From Demequina rhizosphaerae (GTDB lineage Bacteria; Actinomycetota; Actinomycetes; Actinomycetales; Demequinaceae), in the NCBI RefSeq assembly GCF_000971255.1, contig NZ_BBMC01000005.1:124001-188000 (forward strand): a stretch of DNA of 64,000 nt, in the 5' to 3' direction. A program made the translations under genes and the position numbers. The notes beneath the pieces are model-generated. The model worked only from the letters and a program-made list of their open reading frames with translations, was not told the DNA's origin and ran no database searches. The number at the start of each line of letters is the position of its first letter. The stretch's first letter is position 1. This document shows positions 10,026 through 19,267 of this stretch, piece by piece.

Positions 10026-10757
10026 TCAGCGGACCGACACGCCGCAGACGATGACGCCGGCGTGACGTCCCGTGACGCCGTCGCGCCGGTGCGAGAACAG
10101 CCGCGCGTCCTCGAGGGTGCACAGCCGCTGGCGCAGCACGCTCGAGAAGCCCAGCTCCCCCAGCCGCGTCTCGACCGCGCGGGGCAGGTCGAGCGCCGGC
10201 GTGCCCGCCCGCGTGGTCGACCGGGCCGTGGGATGACGCGACGCGACCGCGTCGCGCATCTCCTCCGGCACCTCGTAGCAGCGCCCGCAGGCCGCGGGGC
10301 CGATGCTCGCCGACATGCCCTCGCGGACGCGCCGCTGGGCGGGGCTGCGCAGGTCGAGCAGCGCAGCGACGGCGGCGTCCACCGCTCCCAGGCGCACGCC
10401 CTCGCGGCCCGCGTGGACCGCGGCGACGGCGCCCGTGGCGGCGTCGTGCATGAGGATCGGCACGCAGTCGGCCGCGATCGCCGCGAGCGCGACGCCCGGC
10501 GCGCGCGTGACGAGCACGTCGGCGACGGCGGGATCCTCGCCGGGGCGCGTCACCTCGGCGACCCGGATCCCGTGCTCGGCGTGGAGGAACGAGACGGGCG
10601 CGCCCGCCATGACGGAGACGGCCGCGCGGTTCTGCGCGACCGCCTCCGGGTCGTCACCCACGTGGGTGGCGAGGTTGAGCGACTCGTACGGGGCGGCGGA
10701 GACGCCGCCCGCCCGGGTGGTGAAGAACGCGCGAACCGGCAGCCCGGCGTCGAGCAC
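10026..10757 (-). CDS. pgeF: Peptidoglycan editing factor PgeF / laccase-domain purine nucleoside phosphorylase
   Basis: Protein of 243 residues of the YfiH/DUF152 family. Visible motifs are FLHAEHG, AADCVPIL, AVHAGREG and GPAACGRCYEVPEEM, which supply the His/Cys metal site of this family. Members have been assigned purine nucleoside phosphorylase/adenosine deaminase activity and, in E. coli, peptidoglycan editing. It lies between ftsZ and sepF, 6 bp after the ftsZ stop. Start GTG at 10757, preceded by AGGGAGG. Which activity dominates here is not readable. Confidence 0.88.
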   Translation of the reverse strand: MLDAGLPVRAFFTTRAGGVSAAPYESLNLATHVGDDPEAVAQNRAAVSVMAGAPVSFLHAEHGIRVAEVTRPGEDPAVADVLVTRAPGVALAAIAADCVPILMHDAATGAVAAVHAGREGVRLGAVDAAVAALLDLRSPAQRRVREGMSASIGPAACGRCYEVPEEMRDAVASRHPTARSTTRAGTPALDLPRAVETRLGELGFSSVLRQRLCTLEDARLFSHRRDGVTGRHAGVIVCGVSVR

Positions 10758-10763
10758 CCCTCC

Positions 10764-11936
10764 CTACCGGAGGAACTCGGGCACGTCGAGCGTGTCGGCC
10801 GCCGGGCGGGCCGGCGGGGTCAGCGGGATCGCGTCGGTCGCGGGCGCCGGGTCCTTCGCCTCGGAGGTCGGGCCGGCGGGGATGACGTCGGTCTCGACCG
10901 GGGCGTCGATCGGCTCGAGCTCCTCGGCCTTGGGCGCCGGGTTGGACTCGATGGCGCCGAGCGCGCCGGCGTGGGCCCGGTGGGTCGGGGCGCCGCCGTC
11001 GAAGCCGGCGGCGATGACGGTGATGCGGAGCTCGTCGCCCAGCGAGTCGTCGATGACCGTTCCGAAGATGATGTTCGCCTCGGGGTGGGCCGCCTCGCGC
11101 ACCAGGCGGGCCGCGGTCTCGACCTCCTTGATGCCGAGGTTCGAGCCGCCCGAGATCGACAGCAGCACGCCGTGCGCGCCCTCGATCGACGCCTCGAGCA
11201 GCGGCGACGCGATCGCGCCCTCCGCGGCCTCGAGCGCGCGCGACTCGCCGCGGGCGCTCGCCACGCCCATGAGCGCGGTGCCCGCGCCCTGCATCACGGA
11301 CTTGACGTCGTTGAAGTCGACGTTGATGAGGCCCGGGGTGGTGATGAGGTCGGTGATGCCCTGGACGCCGCCCTGGAGCACCTGGTCCGCCGCGGCGAAC
11401 GCGCCGAGCACGCTCAGCTGCGTGTCGGAGATGTCGAGCAGGCGGTCGTTGGGGATGACGATGAGGGTGTCGACCTCGTCGCGCAGCGTCGCGATGCCGT
11501 TGTCGGCCTGGTCCGCGCGGCGGCGGCCCTCGAAGCCGAACGGGCGGGTCACCACGCCGACGGTGAGCGCGCCGAGCGAGCGCGCGATGCGGGCCACGAC
11601 GGGCGCGCCGCCGGTGCCGGTGCCGCCGCCCTCGCCCGCAGTGACGAAGACCATGTCGGCGCCGCGGAGGGCCTCCGCGATCTCGTCCTCGTGGTCCTCG
11701 GCGGCCTTCTTGCCGACCTCCGGGTCGGCGCCGGCGCCGAGACCGCGGGTGAGCTCGCGACCGATGTCGAGCTTCACGTCCGCGTCGGACATGAGGAGCG
11801 CCTGCGCATCGGTGTTGATCGCGATGAATTCGGCTCCCTTGAGGCCGACGTCGATCATGCGGTTCACGGCATTGACGCCGCCGCCGCCCACGCCGACGAC
11901 CTTGATGTGCGTGATGTAGTTCTGCGGTGCGGCCAT
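10764..11936 (-). CDS. ftsZ: Cell division GTPase FtsZ
   Basis: Protein of 390 residues. The tubulin signature GGGTGTG is at residues 103-109, with [13 protein letters not shown] at the N-terminus and NTDAQAL after it. The T7-loop region reads [13 protein letters not shown]. The variable linker from about 315 ends in the conserved tail TLDVPEFLR, the docking peptide for SepF and other partners. ATG at 11936 lies after GAAGGGAC. The upstream region carries two palindromes, which are annotated separately, suggesting a dedicated ftsZ promoter besides read-through from ftsQ. Confidence 0.98.
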   Translation of the reverse strand: MAAPQNYITHIKVVGVGGGGVNAVNRMIDVGLKGAEFIAINTDAQALLMSDADVKLDIGRELTRGLGAGADPEVGKKAAEDHEDEIAEALRGADMVFVTAGEGGGTGTGGAPVVARIARSLGALTVGVVTRPFGFEGRRRADQADNGIATLRDEVDTLIVIPNDRLLDISDTQLSVLGAFAAADQVLQGGVQGITDLITTPGLINVDFNDVKSVMQGAGTALMGVASARGESRALEAAEGAIASPLLEASIEGAHGVLLSISGGSNLGIKEVETAARLVREAAHPEANIIFGTVIDDSLGDELRITVIAAGFDGGAPTHRAHAGALGAIESNPAPKAEELEPIDAPVETDVIPAGPTSEAKDPAPATDAIPLTPPARPAADTLDVPEFLR

Positions 11937-11957
11937 GGTGCCTGTCCCTTCAACCTT

Positions 11958-11976
11958 AACCCTCAAGTTGAGGGTT
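11958..11976 (-). promoter_or_regulatory. Perfect 19-bp palindrome in the ftsZ upstream region
   Basis: AACCCTCAAGTTGAGGGTT is a perfect inverted repeat (9-bp arms, single central base) 21 bp before the ftsZ ATG. On the minus strand a TTGACA hexamer (11989-11984) precedes it, followed by TAACTATAACC. It could be a protein operator or an RNA hairpin in the leader. I recall similar sequences upstream of ftsZ in other Micrococcales but cannot verify this here. Confidence 0.6.
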
Positions 11977-12035
11977 ATAGTTATGTCAAGTCGTTCACTG
12001 ACGAAGGTACGGGCGGGCCGCTCCGATGCCGCCGC

Positions 12036-12051
12036 CGACACGCGCGTGTCG
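12036..12051 (-). promoter_or_regulatory. GACAC inverted repeat upstream of ftsZ (WhiA-type motif)
   Basis: CGACACGCGCGTGTCG is a perfect 16-bp palindrome with two inverted GACAC pentamers. GACAC is the core motif reported for WhiA-dependent promoters in Streptomyces and Corynebacterium. It lies just downstream of a minus-strand GATAAT (12064-12059) that could be a -10 element. WhiA itself is not encoded in this window. Confidence 0.5.
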
Positions 12052-12086
12052 CGAAAGAATTATCGGCGCGCGCGACGCGCCCCCGT

Positions 12087-13139
12087 TCAGCCGGTCGTGG
12101 TGGTCGGCAGCGTCGGCGCCGAGACGTCGATCGCTGTCACGCCGTCGGCCTGCCCCGAGTCGAGCAGCACCTGCAGGACGCGCGCCTTGAGCGCCGAGTC
12201 CTCGGCGCTCCCCCAGTCGACCTGGGGGCCGTTGCGCAGCACGAACGTCACGGTGTCCTCGGTGGTCGCGGAGATGTCCTGGACGCGGTTGCGCAGCTTG
12301 ACGGGCAGCTGGTTCACGACGCCGAGCACGGACTCGAGGATGCGCTCGTTGCCCTTGCCCACGGGCACCGTGACGACGGGCAGCTTCTCGGGGGTCTCGG
12401 CCGAGTGGCCCACGCGGGTCGCCTCGGAGTCGAGCAGGTCGTAGCCGCCCTCGCCGTCGGGCACCGCCGCGACCGGCTCGCGCGACGTCAGCTCGATGAG
12501 CAGGCCGCGCGGCCATACGCGCTCGACCGTGGCGTCGCGCACGCCGGGCACCTCGCGCAGCTCGTCGGCCACGCGCGACGAGGCGAGGGTCGCGAGCGAC
12601 CGCCCCTCGTGCGCCTCGACGACCTCGGCGACGTCCGCGGGGTCGACGACGGTGCCGTAGCCGGCGACCTCGACCTGCGCGGGGTCGAGCGCGAGCACGG
12701 GCGAGGCAAGCACCACCCACGCGAGCGCGCCGGCGACCACGACGTAGCCCGCGCGGCGGGCCCACACGATCGCCGACAGCCGGCGCTGCGCGGCGGCCTG
12801 CTCCTTGAGGCGCGCCTGGAGGCGCAGCGTCACGTTGCCGAGCTGCTCGGCGGCGGCCTCGGCGCCCCGCGTGGTGCGGCGCCGCAGCAGCCCGCCCCAC
12901 CGGCGCGCGGGCTCGGCCGCCTCGGCGGGGCGGGGCGAGCGCCGGCGGTCGCCGTCCCGGCGCCATGGGCGCGCGAGCTCGTCGGACTCCGCGGTCACCG
13001 GCACGCCGGTCGAGCGCGGCCGGGTGCCGGTGGCGACGCTCCCCGAGCGGGGCCGCTCGGCGGACGACGCAGGCGCCGTCGGCGCGGAGCCCTGCTCCCG
13101 GCGCGCGGCCGGTCGCGGGGGGCGGCGGACCTCAGACAT
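12087..13139 (-). CDS. ftsQ: Cell division protein FtsQ
   Basis: Protein of 350 residues. A long basic, proline-rich cytoplasmic N-terminus (1-128) precedes one transmembrane helix at about 129-150. A POTRA domain follows (from LDPAQVEVAGYGTVVDPADV), with the FtsQ motif VRDATVERVWPRGLLIELTSREPVA. FtsQ links the septal synthase FtsWI to the divisome. ATG at 13139 lies within the end of murC (8 bp overlap). The cytoplasmic tail is longer than in many homologues and appears disordered. Confidence 0.92.
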   Translation of the reverse strand: MSEVRRPPRPAARREQGSAPTAPASSAERPRSGSVATGTRPRSTGVPVTAESDELARPWRRDGDRRRSPRPAEAAEPARRWGGLLRRRTTRGAEAAAEQLGNVTLRLQARLKEQAAAQRRLSAIVWARRAGYVVVAGALAWVVLASPVLALDPAQVEVAGYGTVVDPADVAEVVEAHEGRSLATLASSRVADELREVPGVRDATVERVWPRGLLIELTSREPVAAVPDGEGGYDLLDSEATRVGHSAETPEKLPVVTVPVGKGNERILESVLGVVNQLPVKLRNRVQDISATTEDTVTFVLRNGPQVDWGSAEDSALKARVLQVLLDSGQADGVTAIDVSAPTLPTTTTG

Positions 13140-14487
13140 CGCGCTCCGCGAGGCGCGCGAGGATCCAGTCGGCGGCCAGGGTCACGGTGCCGGAGCCGAC
13201 CGTGTAGACGATGTCGCCCGGGCGGGCCGCGTCCGCGGCGAGCCGCGCGGCGTGCTCGAGGTCGTGGGCGAGCGTGAGCGTCGAGCCCTCGGGCATGACC
13301 GCGTGCGCCGCGATCGACGCGGAGGACACGCCCGGGATGGGGTCCTCGCGGTCGCCGTGGACGGGTGCGAGCACCACGTCCGCGTCCGCGACCGACAGCG
13401 CGCGCCCGAAGTTCTCGGCGTGCATCTGCGTGCGCGTGAACAGCGCGGGCTGGAAGAGCACGACGATGTGGCCCGCTCCCCCGTCGCGCGCGGCGCGCAG
13501 CAGCGCGGCGACCTCGGTGGGGTGATGCGCGTAGTCGTCGATGACGCGCACCCCGGCGGCCTCGCCGCGCAGCTGGTAGCGGCGTCCGGTGCCGGCGAAG
13601 CGGGCGAACGATGCGGCGGCGGCCTCGGGGTCCGCGCCCATCTCGACCGCCGCGAGCCACGCGGCGGTCGCGTTGAGCCGGTTGTGCGCGCCGGGGGCGC
13701 TCACCGCGAGCGGGATCTCGCGCCCCTCGTACGAGATCGTGTCGGGGCCGACGACGGCGTCGGCGCCCGAGCCGGGCGAGCCGTACGTGAGCACCCGGGT
13801 GCCCGCCGCGCGGGCCCGGTCCGCGAGCCCCGCGACCACCGCATCGTCCACGCACGCGATCACGGTGCGCGACTGCGCGGCGAAGTCCGCGAAGGCGCGG
13901 TGGAGGTTCTCGACGGTGCCGTGGAAGTCGAGGTGGTCCGGCTCGATGTTGAGCAGGATCGCGACCTCGGGGTGGTAGCGCAGGAACGAGCCGTCGGACT
14001 CGTCGGCCTCGAGCACCGAGATCCCGGCGGTGCCGGCGTAGCCGCCCGCGACCGCGCCCTCGATGCCGAACACGCGCGCGCCGACGGCGAAGCCCGCGTC
14101 GACCCCGGCCGCGTGGAGCGCGTGGGCGACCATCGCGGAGGTGGTGGTCTTGCCGTGCGAGCCGGCCACCGCGACGAGCCGCTGGCCCTCGAGCGCGCGC
14201 ACGAGCGCCTCCGAGCGGTGCCACACCGGGATGCCGAGCTCGCGGGCGCGCGCGAGCTCGACGTTGGTCTCGCGCACCGCGGTCGACACGACCACGGCGG
14301 CGGCGCCGTCGACGAGCGCGGCGTCGTGGCCCAGCTGGACGTCCATGCCCGCGTCGGCGAGCGCCTGGAAGTACGCGGTCTCGGCGAGGTTGGTGCCGGA
14401 CACGGTGTAGCCGCGCGCCGCGATGAGCCGCGCGACGGCGGACATGCCGGAGCCGCCGACGCCGATGAAGTGGATCCGCTCGCTCAC
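13132..14487 (-). CDS. murC: UDP-N-acetylmuramate--L-alanine ligase MurC
   Basis: Protein of 451 residues. The Rossmann motif GVGGSGMSAVA lies at about 9-19, and the ATP loop AGSHGKTTT at about 108-116. IEPDHLDFHGT and DDYAHHPTEVAA are also typical. MurC adds the first residue, L-Ala, to UDP-MurNAc. The start is GTG at 14487, which shares GTGA with the murG stop; open sequence further upstream is the murG gene in another frame. Length matches the family. Confidence 0.97.
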   Translation of the reverse strand: MSERIHFIGVGGSGMSAVARLIAARGYTVSGTNLAETAYFQALADAGMDVQLGHDAALVDGAAAVVVSTAVRETNVELARARELGIPVWHRSEALVRALEGQRLVAVAGSHGKTTTSAMVAHALHAAGVDAGFAVGARVFGIEGAVAGGYAGTAGISVLEADESDGSFLRYHPEVAILLNIEPDHLDFHGTVENLHRAFADFAAQSRTVIACVDDAVVAGLADRARAAGTRVLTYGSPGSGADAVVGPDTISYEGREIPLAVSAPGAHNRLNATAAWLAAVEMGADPEAAAASFARFAGTGRRYQLRGEAAGVRVIDDYAHHPTEVAALLRAARDGGAGHIVVLFQPALFTRTQMHAENFGRALSVADADVVLAPVHGDREDPIPGVSSASIAAHAVMPEGSTLTLAHDLEHAARLAADAARPGDIVYTVGSGTVTLAADWILARLAERDV

Positions 14488-15596
14488 AGCGCCCCCTCGA
14501 TGAGGTCCGCGAGGCGCGCGGCGCCGTCGGCGATGCCGATGCCGCGGGCCGCGTCGCGCATCGCGTCGCGGTGGTCCGCGTCGAGCAGCATGTGCTCGGC
14601 GTGCAGGGTGAGGGAGGTCGGGGTGAGGTCCGCGTCGCGCACGAGGACCGCCGCGCCCGCCTCGACGGCGGAGGCGGCGTTGAGCGCCTGCTCGCCGTTG
14701 CCGTGCGGCAGCGGGACGTAGAGCGCGGGCAGCCCGAGCGCGCCGATCTCGCACACCGTGGCGGCGCCCGAGCGGCACACCACGGCGTCGGCGGCCGCGA
14801 ACGCGCTCGCCATGTCGTGGGCGTACTCGGACACCGCGTACATGCCGCGGTCGGAGGACGGCAGCTCCGCGAGGGCGCGGTAGGCCTCCTCGGTCTTGCC
14901 CTTGCCGGTGAGGTGGATGACGTGGACGCCGTGGGACACGAGCGTGCCGATCGCCTGCGAGAGGGCGGCGTTGAGGCTGGCCGCGCCGAGCGACCCGCCG
15001 AACGCGAGGAGCACGTGGGCGTCGGGCGCCCACCCGCGGGCCTGGCGCGCCGCGGCGGCCGCGGCGGCGCGGCTGTCCGGGTCGCCGAGCGTGCGCGCGA
15101 GCGACTCGAGCTCGGGGCGCAGCGGCAGCCCCGTCACGGTCGCGTGGCGCAGCGGGGTGCCGGGGAACGTGACCGCGACGCGCTCGGTGAGGCGCGCGCC
15201 CAGCCGGTTGGCGATGCCGGGCTTGGCGTTGGCCTCGTGCACGACGATCGGCAGGCCCCTGCGGCGCGCCGCGAGGTACACGGGCGTGGAGACGTACCCG
15301 CCGAAGCCGACGACCGCGTCCGCGCCGAGGCGGTCGATCGCGTCCTCGCACGCGCGGATCGCGCCGCGCAGGCGGCCGGGGAAGCGCAGCGCCGCGCCGT
15401 CGGGGCGGCGCGGGAACGGCACCTTGTCGATCTCGACGAGGTCGATGCCCGCGCGCGGCACGAGGTCCGCCTCGAGCCCGTCGGGCGTGCCGACGGCGGT
15501 GACGTCGTGGCCGCGCTCGAGCAGGGTCGCGGCGGTCGCGAGCAGCGGGTTGACGTGGCCGGCGGTGCCCCCGCCGGCGAGCAGGAGGCTAGCCAC
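14484..15596 (-). CDS. murG: Undecaprenyldiphospho-muramoylpentapeptide GlcNAc-transferase MurG
   Basis: Protein of 370 residues. The glycine-rich loop LLAGGGTAGHVNPLLA is at the N-terminus, with GFGGYVS and HEANAKPGIANR, and GGSLGAASLN near residue 200. The donor-site region is CRSGAATVCEIGALGLPALYVP. MurG makes lipid II from lipid I at the inner membrane face. GTG at 15596 overlaps the ftsW end by 8 bp, implying translational coupling. Confidence 0.97.
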   Translation of the reverse strand: MASLLLAGGGTAGHVNPLLATAATLLERGHDVTAVGTPDGLEADLVPRAGIDLVEIDKVPFPRRPDGAALRFPGRLRGAIRACEDAIDRLGADAVVGFGGYVSTPVYLAARRRGLPIVVHEANAKPGIANRLGARLTERVAVTFPGTPLRHATVTGLPLRPELESLARTLGDPDSRAAAAAAARQARGWAPDAHVLLAFGGSLGAASLNAALSQAIGTLVSHGVHVIHLTGKGKTEEAYRALAELPSSDRGMYAVSEYAHDMASAFAAADAVVCRSGAATVCEIGALGLPALYVPLPHGNGEQALNAASAVEAGAAVLVRDADLTPTSLTLHAEHMLLDADHRDAMRDAARGIGIADGAARLADLIEGAL

Positions 15597-16800
15597 GACG
15601 GCGCCCCCGGGACAGCACGGACAGCGAGCGGCGGACCACGGACGGGCGGGCCGCGAACGCCTCGGCCGCGCCGGGCTCGTGGCGCGCGAAGGAGAGCAGG
15701 ACGCCCATGGCGGCGAGCGACATGATGAGGGACGAACCTCCGGAGGAGACGAGCGGGAGCGGGACGCCCGTGACGGGCAGGAACTCGAGGACGACCGCGA
15801 TGTTGACGACGGCCTGGATGACGATCCACGCGCCGATCGCGGCGCCGGCGATCTGCACGAAGCGGTCGGTGCTGCGGGTGACGATGCGCGTCACGGCGAC
15901 GAGGATCATGGCGAAGGCGGCGAGGATGAGCAGCGTGCCGAGCAGCCCGAACTCCTCGCCGATGATCGCGAAGATGTAGTCGTTGTCCGAGGCCGGCAGC
16001 CAGCCCCACTTCTCGCGGCTCATGCCGGGGCCGAGGCCCCACAGCCCGCCCGAGGCGAGCGCCCACGTGCCGTGCGTCTGCTGCCAGCACGCGTCGCCGA
16101 CGCACTCGCCGGTGAACCACTGCTCGATGCGCGCGACGCGCGACTTCGCGGAGAAGACGAGCGCGACGATGCCGACGGCGCCGAGGACGCCCGCGATGCC
16201 GAAGAAGCGGCCGGGCACGCCGGCGACCCAGAACGCGGTGGCGACCACGACGAGCAGGATCATCGCGGTGCCCATGTCGCGGCCGGCGAGCACGAGCACG
16301 AGGACGATCCCGGCCATGAGGCCGCCGGGCATGAGGATGTGCTGGGGGTGGGTGAGCCGGTCGCGGAACCGGGACAGCACCACGCCGAGGTACAGCGCGA
16401 GGCCCAGCTTGGCGATCTCGGACGGCTGGAGGCTGAAGCCGGCGATGCGGATCCAGGCCTTGTTGCCGCCGACCGCGAAGCCCGTCGCGAGCACGACCGC
16501 GAGCAGCGCCATGGAGCCGTAGAGCACGAAGGGTGCGGCGCGCCTCCAGAACGTCACGGGCATGCGCGCGCCGATGACGAGCGCCGTCATGCCGACGGCG
16601 AGCGCGATGAGCTGCGTGACGAAGCCGGCGTACGCGTTGCCGTTGTCCGTGCGGATCGACGCGATCGACGAGCTCGACAGCACCACCGCGAGCCCCACGA
16701 GCACGAGGATCCCGGTCGCCGAGACGAGCAGGTAGTACGACGTGAGGGGCGACCGCCAGGCGGAGACCGAGCTCTCGGGACGTGCCGCTGTCGCGGTCAT
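15589..16800 (-). CDS. ftsW: Septal peptidoglycan glycosyltransferase FtsW (SEDS family)
   Basis: Protein of 403 residues with about ten hydrophobic segments. Family motifs are GGNKAWIRIAGFSLQPSEIA, the catalytic-region GRDMGTAMIL, and the C-terminal IGEEFGLLG and PLVSSGGSSLIMSLAAMG. FtsW polymerises lipid II with its partner FtsI at the septum. ATG at 16800 is preceded by an excellent AGGAGGTGG ribosome-binding site overlapping the murD stop region. An external loop carries two Cys (GECVGDACW) that might form a disulfide. Confidence 0.96.
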   Translation of the reverse strand: MTATAARPESSVSAWRSPLTSYYLLVSATGILVLVGLAVVLSSSSIASIRTDNGNAYAGFVTQLIALAVGMTALVIGARMPVTFWRRAAPFVLYGSMALLAVVLATGFAVGGNKAWIRIAGFSLQPSEIAKLGLALYLGVVLSRFRDRLTHPQHILMPGGLMAGIVLVLVLAGRDMGTAMILLVVVATAFWVAGVPGRFFGIAGVLGAVGIVALVFSAKSRVARIEQWFTGECVGDACWQQTHGTWALASGGLWGLGPGMSREKWGWLPASDNDYIFAIIGEEFGLLGTLLILAAFAMILVAVTRIVTRSTDRFVQIAGAAIGAWIVIQAVVNIAVVLEFLPVTGVPLPLVSSGGSSLIMSLAAMGVLLSFARHEPGAAEAFAARPSVVRRSLSVLSRGRRRG

Positions 16801-16808
16801 GCCACCTC

Positions 16809-18185
16809 CTAGCGGTCCCACGCCTCCACCGCCCTGGTGAACGCCTCTCCTCGGTCCGCGTAGCTGCGGAACTGGTCCATCGATGCGCACGCGGGCGACA
16901 GGAGGACCGTGTCCCCCGCCTCCGCGAGCCCCCGGGCCGCCTCGACCGCCCGGCTCATCACATCCTCTCCCGGCGGCACGGGCACCACGGGTAACCCGGG
17001 CGCGTGTGTCGCGAGGGCCGCCGCGAGCGGCTCCTGGTCCACCCCGATGAGCACGACGGCACGGACGCGGCCCGCGATCGCCTCGATCAGGCCGCCGAAC
17101 TCCTGCCCCTTCGCGAGGCCGCCGGCGATCCACACGACGGACCGCTCGGCGCGGCCGCCGAAGGCCGCCTCGACCGCGTGGGCGTTCGTGGCCTTGGAGT
17201 CGTCGACGTACGCGACGCCGTCGAGGTCCCGAACCCACGCGGTGCGGTGCTGGTCGAGGCGGAACGCGCGCAGCCCGTCGCGCACCGCCTCCTGGGGCAC
17301 GCCGACGGCGCGGCACAGCGCGGCCGCGGCGAGCGCGTTGGTGACGAGGTACGGGGGCACGTCGCCCGCGACGAGGTGCGCGAGGTCGTCGACCTCGCCC
17401 AGCTCGGCCGCCTGGCGGTGGCGGTCCGGCACGAAGGCCCGGTCGACGAGGAGCCCCTCGACGAGGCCGAGCTGCGACGGTCCCGGCGAGCCGAGCGTGA
17501 TGCCGATGGCGCGCGCGCCCTCGACGACGTCGGCCTCGGCGACCATCGACTCGACGAGCGCGTCGGCCGCGGGGTACACGCACGCGACCTGCACGTGCTG
17601 GTAGACCTTCGCCTTGTCCGCGCGGTAGGCCTCGAGGCTGCCGTGCCAGTCCGTGTGGTCGTCGTCGGCGTTGAGGCACACGGCCGCGTGCGGCGAGATG
17701 GTGTGCGCGAAGTGCAGCTGGAGGCTCGCGATCTCGACCGCGACGAGGTCCGACTCCTCGCGCGCGGCGTGGATGACGGGGATGCCCATGTTGCCGCACA
17801 CGCGCACGTCGAGGCCGCCCGCCCGCGCGATCGCGCCGACCATCTGCGTCGTGGTCGTCTTGCCGTTGGTGCCGGTGACCATGACCCACGGGACGCCCGG
17901 GCGGCGCACGCGCCACGCGAACTCCATCTCCGACCAGATCTCGAGGCCCGCGGCCTCGCACGCGCGCACGGCGTCCGAGTGCGGCGCGAAGCCCGGCGAG
18001 GCCATCACCACGTCGAAGGACGCGAGGTCCACCTCGGACACGTCGCGGTGGTCCGCGGCGCCGTTCGCGTCGACCGTGACGGCGGTGCCGCCCAGCTCGC
18101 GCGTGACCTCGGCCGCGGAGGTGCCCGCGACGCCGACTCCGAGGACGAGGACGCGACGGCCCTCGAGGGTCGTCAGGTCCGTCAC
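16809..18185 (-). CDS. murD: UDP-N-acetylmuramoylalanine--D-glutamate ligase MurD
   Basis: Protein of 458 residues. An N-terminal Rossmann segment (VLVLGVGVAGTSAAE) is followed by the P-loop VTGTNGKTTTTQM near 104-115. Other motifs are NADDDHTDWHG and YVDDSKATNAHA, with LLSPACASMDQFRSYADRGE near the C-terminus, all MurD features. It adds D-Glu to UDP-MurNAc-L-Ala. The GTG at 18185 shares GTGA with the mraY stop. The position between mraY and ftsW is the canonical dcw order. Confidence 0.97.
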   Translation of the reverse strand: MTDLTTLEGRRVLVLGVGVAGTSAAEVTRELGGTAVTVDANGAADHRDVSEVDLASFDVVMASPGFAPHSDAVRACEAAGLEIWSEMEFAWRVRRPGVPWVMVTGTNGKTTTTQMVGAIARAGGLDVRVCGNMGIPVIHAAREESDLVAVEIASLQLHFAHTISPHAAVCLNADDDHTDWHGSLEAYRADKAKVYQHVQVACVYPAADALVESMVAEADVVEGARAIGITLGSPGPSQLGLVEGLLVDRAFVPDRHRQAAELGEVDDLAHLVAGDVPPYLVTNALAAAALCRAVGVPQEAVRDGLRAFRLDQHRTAWVRDLDGVAYVDDSKATNAHAVEAAFGGRAERSVVWIAGGLAKGQEFGGLIEAIAGRVRAVVLIGVDQEPLAAALATHAPGLPVVPVPPGEDVMSRAVEAARGLAEAGDTVLLSPACASMDQFRSYADRGEAFTRAVEAWDR

Positions 18186-19267
18186 AGCGAGGCCACCCAC
18201 TCCGCGTAGAAGATGCCGACGCCGAGGCCGGTGAACATCGCCGCGATGATCCAGAAGCGGGTCACGATCGTGACCTCGCCCCAGCCCATGAGCTCGAAGT
18301 GGTGGTGCAGCGGCGCCATCTTGAACAGGCGTTTGCCGCCCGAGATCTTGAACCAGCCGATCTGGAGCACCGAGCTGGCGACGACGAGCACGAACAGGCC
18401 GCCGACGATGACGCCGAGCAGCTCGGTGCGGGTCACCATCGTCATGCCGGCGATCGCGCCGCCGATCGCGAGCGAGCCGGTGTCGCCCATGAAGATCTTC
18501 GCGGGGCTCGCGTTCCACCACAGGAAGCCCAGGCACGCGCCCGCGATGGCGCCCGCGAGGATCGCGAGGTCCCACGGGTCGCGCACCTCGTAGCAGGTCG
18601 ACCCGGCGCCGGGGGTGCCGCACGCCTGGTTGATCTGCCACAGGTTGATGAGGATGTACGCCATGAAGAAGATCACCGCGGTGCCGCTCGCGAGGCCGTC
18701 GAGGCCGTCGGTGAGGTTGACCGCGTTGGACCACGCCGTGATGAGCAGGTTCGACCAGATGACGAAGAGGATGAGGCCGATCGTCGGCCCCCAGATCGCG
18801 AGGTCGAGGCTCGTGTCGCGCAGGAACGAGATCGCCGTCGACGCGGGCGTGACGCCGCGGTCGTCGGGGAACTGCAGCGCGAGGATGCCGAACGAGATGC
18901 CGACCACGCCCTGACCCAGGAACTTCCAGCGGGCCCTGAGGCCCAGCGATCTCTCGCGGGAGATCTTGATCGCGTCGTCGAGGAAGCCGACGAGGCCCAG
19001 CCCCACCATGAGGAAGACGACGAGGATGGACGATGCGCTGGGCGCGCGGCCGACGAGGAGGTTGCCTCCCAGCCACGCGAGCACCGCCGCGATGATGATG
19101 ACGACGCCGCCCATCGTGGGGGTGCCGCGCTTGACGTGGTGGCTCGCCGGACCGTCCTGGCGGATGAACTGGCCGAACTGACGGTGCGTGAGGTACCGGA
19201 TGAGGACCGGGGTCGCGAGGAGCGACAGCAGCACTCCGAGCCCTGCCGCGAAGACGACCGCCTTCAT
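18182..19267 (-). CDS. mraY: Phospho-N-acetylmuramoyl-pentapeptide transferase MraY
   Basis: Protein of 361 residues with about ten transmembrane helices. Diagnostic motifs include KRGTPTMGG, FLDDAIKI, the catalytic NLTDGLDGLASG, IFMGDTGSLAIGG and APLHHHFELMGW. MraY transfers phospho-MurNAc-pentapeptide to undecaprenyl phosphate, forming lipid I. ATG at 19267 overlaps the murF stop as ATGA. Confidence 0.98.
   Translation of the reverse strand: MKAVVFAAGLGVLLSLLATPVLIRYLTHRQFGQFIRQDGPASHHVKRGTPTMGGVVIIIAAVLAWLGGNLLVGRAPSASSILVVFLMVGLGLVGFLDDAIKISRERSLGLRARWKFLGQGVVGISFGILALQFPDDRGVTPASTAISFLRDTSLDLAIWGPTIGLILFVIWSNLLITAWSNAVNLTDGLDGLASGTAVIFFMAYILINLWQINQACGTPGAGSTCYEVRDPWDLAILAGAIAGACLGFLWWNASPAKIFMGDTGSLAIGGAIAGMTMVTRTELLGVIVGGLFVLVVASSVLQIGWFKISGGKRLFKMAPLHHHFELMGWGEVTIVTRFWIIAAMFTGLGVGIFYAEWVASL

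Noticed and set aside
9060..13277. Plus-strand open frame of about 1400 codons across wag31 to murC
   Set aside because: It runs antisense through six recognised genes with low-complexity translation; no evidence of a real protein.
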